Positions 62,373 through 64,000 of a stretch of DNA of 64,000 nucleotides are shown piece after piece. A program made the position numbers and the translations under genes. The stretch comes from Comamonadaceae bacterium. GTDB taxonomy: Bacteria; Pseudomonadota; Gammaproteobacteria; Burkholderiales; Burkholderiaceae_C. A model generated the notes under the pieces. It worked only from the letters and a program-made list of their open reading frames with translations. It made no database searches and was not told the DNA's origin. Location of the stretch: NCBI GenBank assembly GCA_947475685.1, contig CANJNC010000001.1:62001-126000 (forward strand), given 5' to 3'. Each line of letters begins with the position of its first letter. Position 1 is the stretch's first letter.

Positions 62373-63281
62373 ATGAGTGACTTTAACTCCCCCTACTGGT
62401 CCTACTACATTGGTACTGTTGTGGTCTTGGGTCTCTTTGCTTGCATGTTTCTTTTGTGGAAAATGTCCAAAAGCAATGGCCAACCCATAGATCCTGGCGA
62501 GAATGGTCATGTCTGGGATGAAGATTTACGCGAACAAAATAACCCCCTTCCACTTTGGTGGGTGGGGCTATTTGTCATCACAACGGTTTTTTCTGCCATT
62601 TACTTGCTGCTCTACCCTGGACTGGGAAGCTTTAAGGGCAACTTGAATTGGAGCTCCTCACAAGAGCATGCCCAAGATATACAAGCCAACCTAGACAGCA
62701 TTGCACCACTTTATGCAAAGTTCGATGCCCTTAGCATCCCAGATATGGCCATGGACCCACAAGCCATCTCCATTGGGAGCAATTTGTTTCTCAACAATTG
62801 TGCTCAGTGCCATGCCTCAGATGGCAAAGGATCCAAAGGTTTTCCCAATTTGACTGACAGCGATTGGTTACACGGAGGAAGCCCTGAAAAAATTCAAGAA
62901 ACCATCACTTTGGGCCGTGTAGGTCTCATGCCCCCGATGGCTCAAGCAGTGGGTACAACAAGCGACATTGACAATCTTGCCAACTACGTGTTGAGTCTGT
63001 CATCAAGTCCTCATGATGCCGTCAAGGCCAAAAAAGGACAAGAAAAATTTACTGTCTGCGCCGCCTGCCACGGCGCGAAGGGCCAAGGGGTCCAAGCCAT
63101 TGGGTCTGCCAATTTAACCGACCAAATTTGGTTGCACGGCGTGGGGCAAGTCGCGATTGAGAACATGATCATGAATGGCAAAGTCAACCAAATGCCAGCT
63201 CAAAAAGGTCGACTATCAGATTCTCAAATCAGAGTTTTAAGCGCTTACATTTGGCGCTTATCAAACAATGCTCCCTCTTGA
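62373..63281 (+). CDS. ccoP: cbb3 oxidase subunit III (diheme cytochrome c)
   Basis: About 302 residues. Two N-terminal helices (WSYYIGTVVVLGLFACMFLLW; LPLWWVGLFVITTVFSAIYLLL) precede two cytochrome c domains with CAQCH and CAACH. NPLPLWW is the CcoP hallmark. Electrons from cytochrome c pass through it to CcoO. The ATG at 62373 is preferred over a TTG three codons earlier, which overlaps ccoQ. Confidence 0.96.
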   Translation: MSDFNSPYWSYYIGTVVVLGLFACMFLLWKMSKSNGQPIDPGENGHVWDEDLREQNNPLPLWWVGLFVITTVFSAIYLLLYPGLGSFKGNLNWSSSQEHAQDIQANLDSIAPLYAKFDALSIPDMAMDPQAISIGSNLFLNNCAQCHASDGKGSKGFPNLTDSDWLHGGSPEKIQETITLGRVGLMPPMAQAVGTTSDIDNLANYVLSLSSSPHDAVKAKKGQEKFTVCAACHGAKGQGVQAIGSANLTDQIWLHGVGQVAIENMIMNGKVNQMPAQKGRLSDSQIRVLSAYIWRLSNNAPS

Positions 63282-63318
63282 ATGAGATCTATTTTGAAAT
63301 TGAAGATATTTTAAAAGA

Positions 63319-64000
63319 TTGGCACCTTTGCAAGCAAGCACCCCATCTAATCTCCTGTACATCTCAGCACCCAAGATCTACCCAAGAACCGTTCAGGGGG
63401 TTTTTGCAAATCTGAGGTGGGGGTTTGTAGGGCTCACTCAACTTATTTTTTATGGTCTGCCTTGGTTTGAATGGGCCAATCGACCTGCAGTTTTATTCAA
63501 CCTAGAGGCTCGCAGGTTTTACCTCTTTCCTCTTGTTCTGTATCCACAAGACTTCATTTATTTGACCGCGCTGTTGGTTATTTGTGCGGTGTCTTTGTTT
63601 TTATTCACCGCATTGGCTGGGCGCGTATGGTGTGGCTTTGCTTGCCCTCAAACCGTTTACAGTGAAATTTTCATGCTTGTGGAGCGCTGGATTGAAGGCG
63701 ATCGGCCACAGAGAATCAAACTGGACCGATCCAAACTTAACTGGGAGGTCTTGAGCAAGAAGCTTTTCAAGCATTTTGTGTGGGGTTTGATTGCACTTTG
63801 GACTGGGTTGACTTTTGTCGGTTATTTCGTTCCCATTGAGATCCTTTTGCGCCATGTTGTGGCGCTAAACTTAGTCGGCTGGTCTTTGTTTTGGGTGTTT
63901 TTTTATGCATTTGCAACCTATGGCAATGCTGGCTTTATGCGCGAGCAGGTCTGTAAATACATGTGTCCTTACGCACGGTTTCAAAGCGCAATGTTTGATG
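63319..64000 (+). CDS. ccoG: cbb3 accessory protein CcoG (RdxA), N-terminal part
   Basis: The gene runs off the window end; about 227 residues are present. The probable start is TTG at 63319 (or TTG at 63328); no ATG is available. KIYPRTVQGVFANLRWG, ALAGRVWCGFACPQTVYSEIF and CKYMCPYARFQSAMF match the CcoG membrane ferredoxin, which reduces copper for oxidase assembly. Several helices lie between these blocks. It follows ccoP by 37 bp. Confidence 0.88.
   Translation, partial: MAPLQASTPSNLLYISAPKIYPRTVQGVFANLRWGFVGLTQLIFYGLPWFEWANRPAVLFNLEARRFYLFPLVLYPQDFIYLTALLVICAVSLFLFTALAGRVWCGFACPQTVYSEIFMLVERWIEGDRPQRIKLDRSKLNWEVLSKKLFKHFVWGLIALWTGLTFVGYFVPIEILLRHVVALNLVGWSLFWVFFYAFATYGNAGFMREQVCKYMCPYARFQSAMFD

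Noticed and set aside
1-64000. CRISPR arrays, tRNA or rRNA genes, prophage or plasmid genes, intact transposases
   Set aside because: Read-through for regularly spaced repeats, cloverleaf-like stretches and transposase or integrase motifs found nothing that would hold up.

Overview
The window is a stretch of core bacterial chromosome, most likely from a moderate-GC member of the Burkholderiales, close to Comamonadaceae. The basis is the order rpsP-rimM-trmD-rplS, the run orn / STE24-type protease / rsgA / CobD-like protein, a DUF3579 gene, the membrane urate hydroxylase PuuD, and a cbb3 oxidase with small CcoQ and CcoS subunits. This placement rests on gene content only. I see no rRNA or tRNA gene, CRISPR array, prophage, intact insertion sequence or plasmid function. 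Genes are dense, with many 1-11 bp overlaps.

Region by region: 1-2.7 kb holds LPS and sugar genes on the minus strand (waaA partial, waaC, a phosphohexomutase). 2.8-9.8 kb holds ogt, an EamA exporter, an arylformamidase-like hydrolase, an HTTM membrane protein with an uncharacterised partner, a class III CoA transferase and two methyltransferases. 9.9-28.6 kb is housekeeping: DEAD-box helicase, orn, STE24 protease, rsgA, CobD-like protein, CoA-type Nudix hydrolase, rplS-trmD-rimM-rpsP, GNAT, folK-pcnB-HAD phosphatase, hda-AI-2E permease, purM, SirB1-like protein, murJ and rpsT. 28.7-33.2 kb has DUF3579, argD-argF, a YkgJ-type protein and an FAD monooxygenase.

33.2-50.9 kb is the main metabolic island, for purine and ureide use. 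It encodes adenine deaminase, a glycerate 2-kinase, an 8-oxoguanine/guanine-type deaminase, PuuD, XdhC, XdhB, XdhA, UraH, PuuE, a fused UraD-allantoate amidohydrolase, an M20 hydrolase and an NMT1-type ABC importer. Together these run from purine bases through urate, 5-hydroxyisourate, OHCU and allantoin to allantoate and beyond. The glycerate kinase could return glyoxylate-derived carbon to glycolysis. A sigma-54-like promoter before the ABC importer suggests nitrogen control.

50.9-56.0 kb has an MFS exporter, a three-gene group of unknown purpose (fatty-acid-hydroxylase-type enzyme, unusual NodB deacetylase, secreted beta-propeller) and an RsuA-type pseudouridine synthase. 56.5-64 kb is a low-oxygen respiration module: UspA, CcoI-type copper ATPase, CcoS, CcoNOQP and the start of CcoG. 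Two FNR-type sites are visible. One is a perfect palindrome at -41.5 relative to a predicted start for ccoN; the other is placed the same way for uspA.

No obviously new defence or mobile system is present. The best candidates for undescribed biology are the propeller/deacetylase/hydroxylase operon, the HTTM pair, the M20 and ABC genes attached to the ureide pathway, and an orphan terminator upstream of argD.
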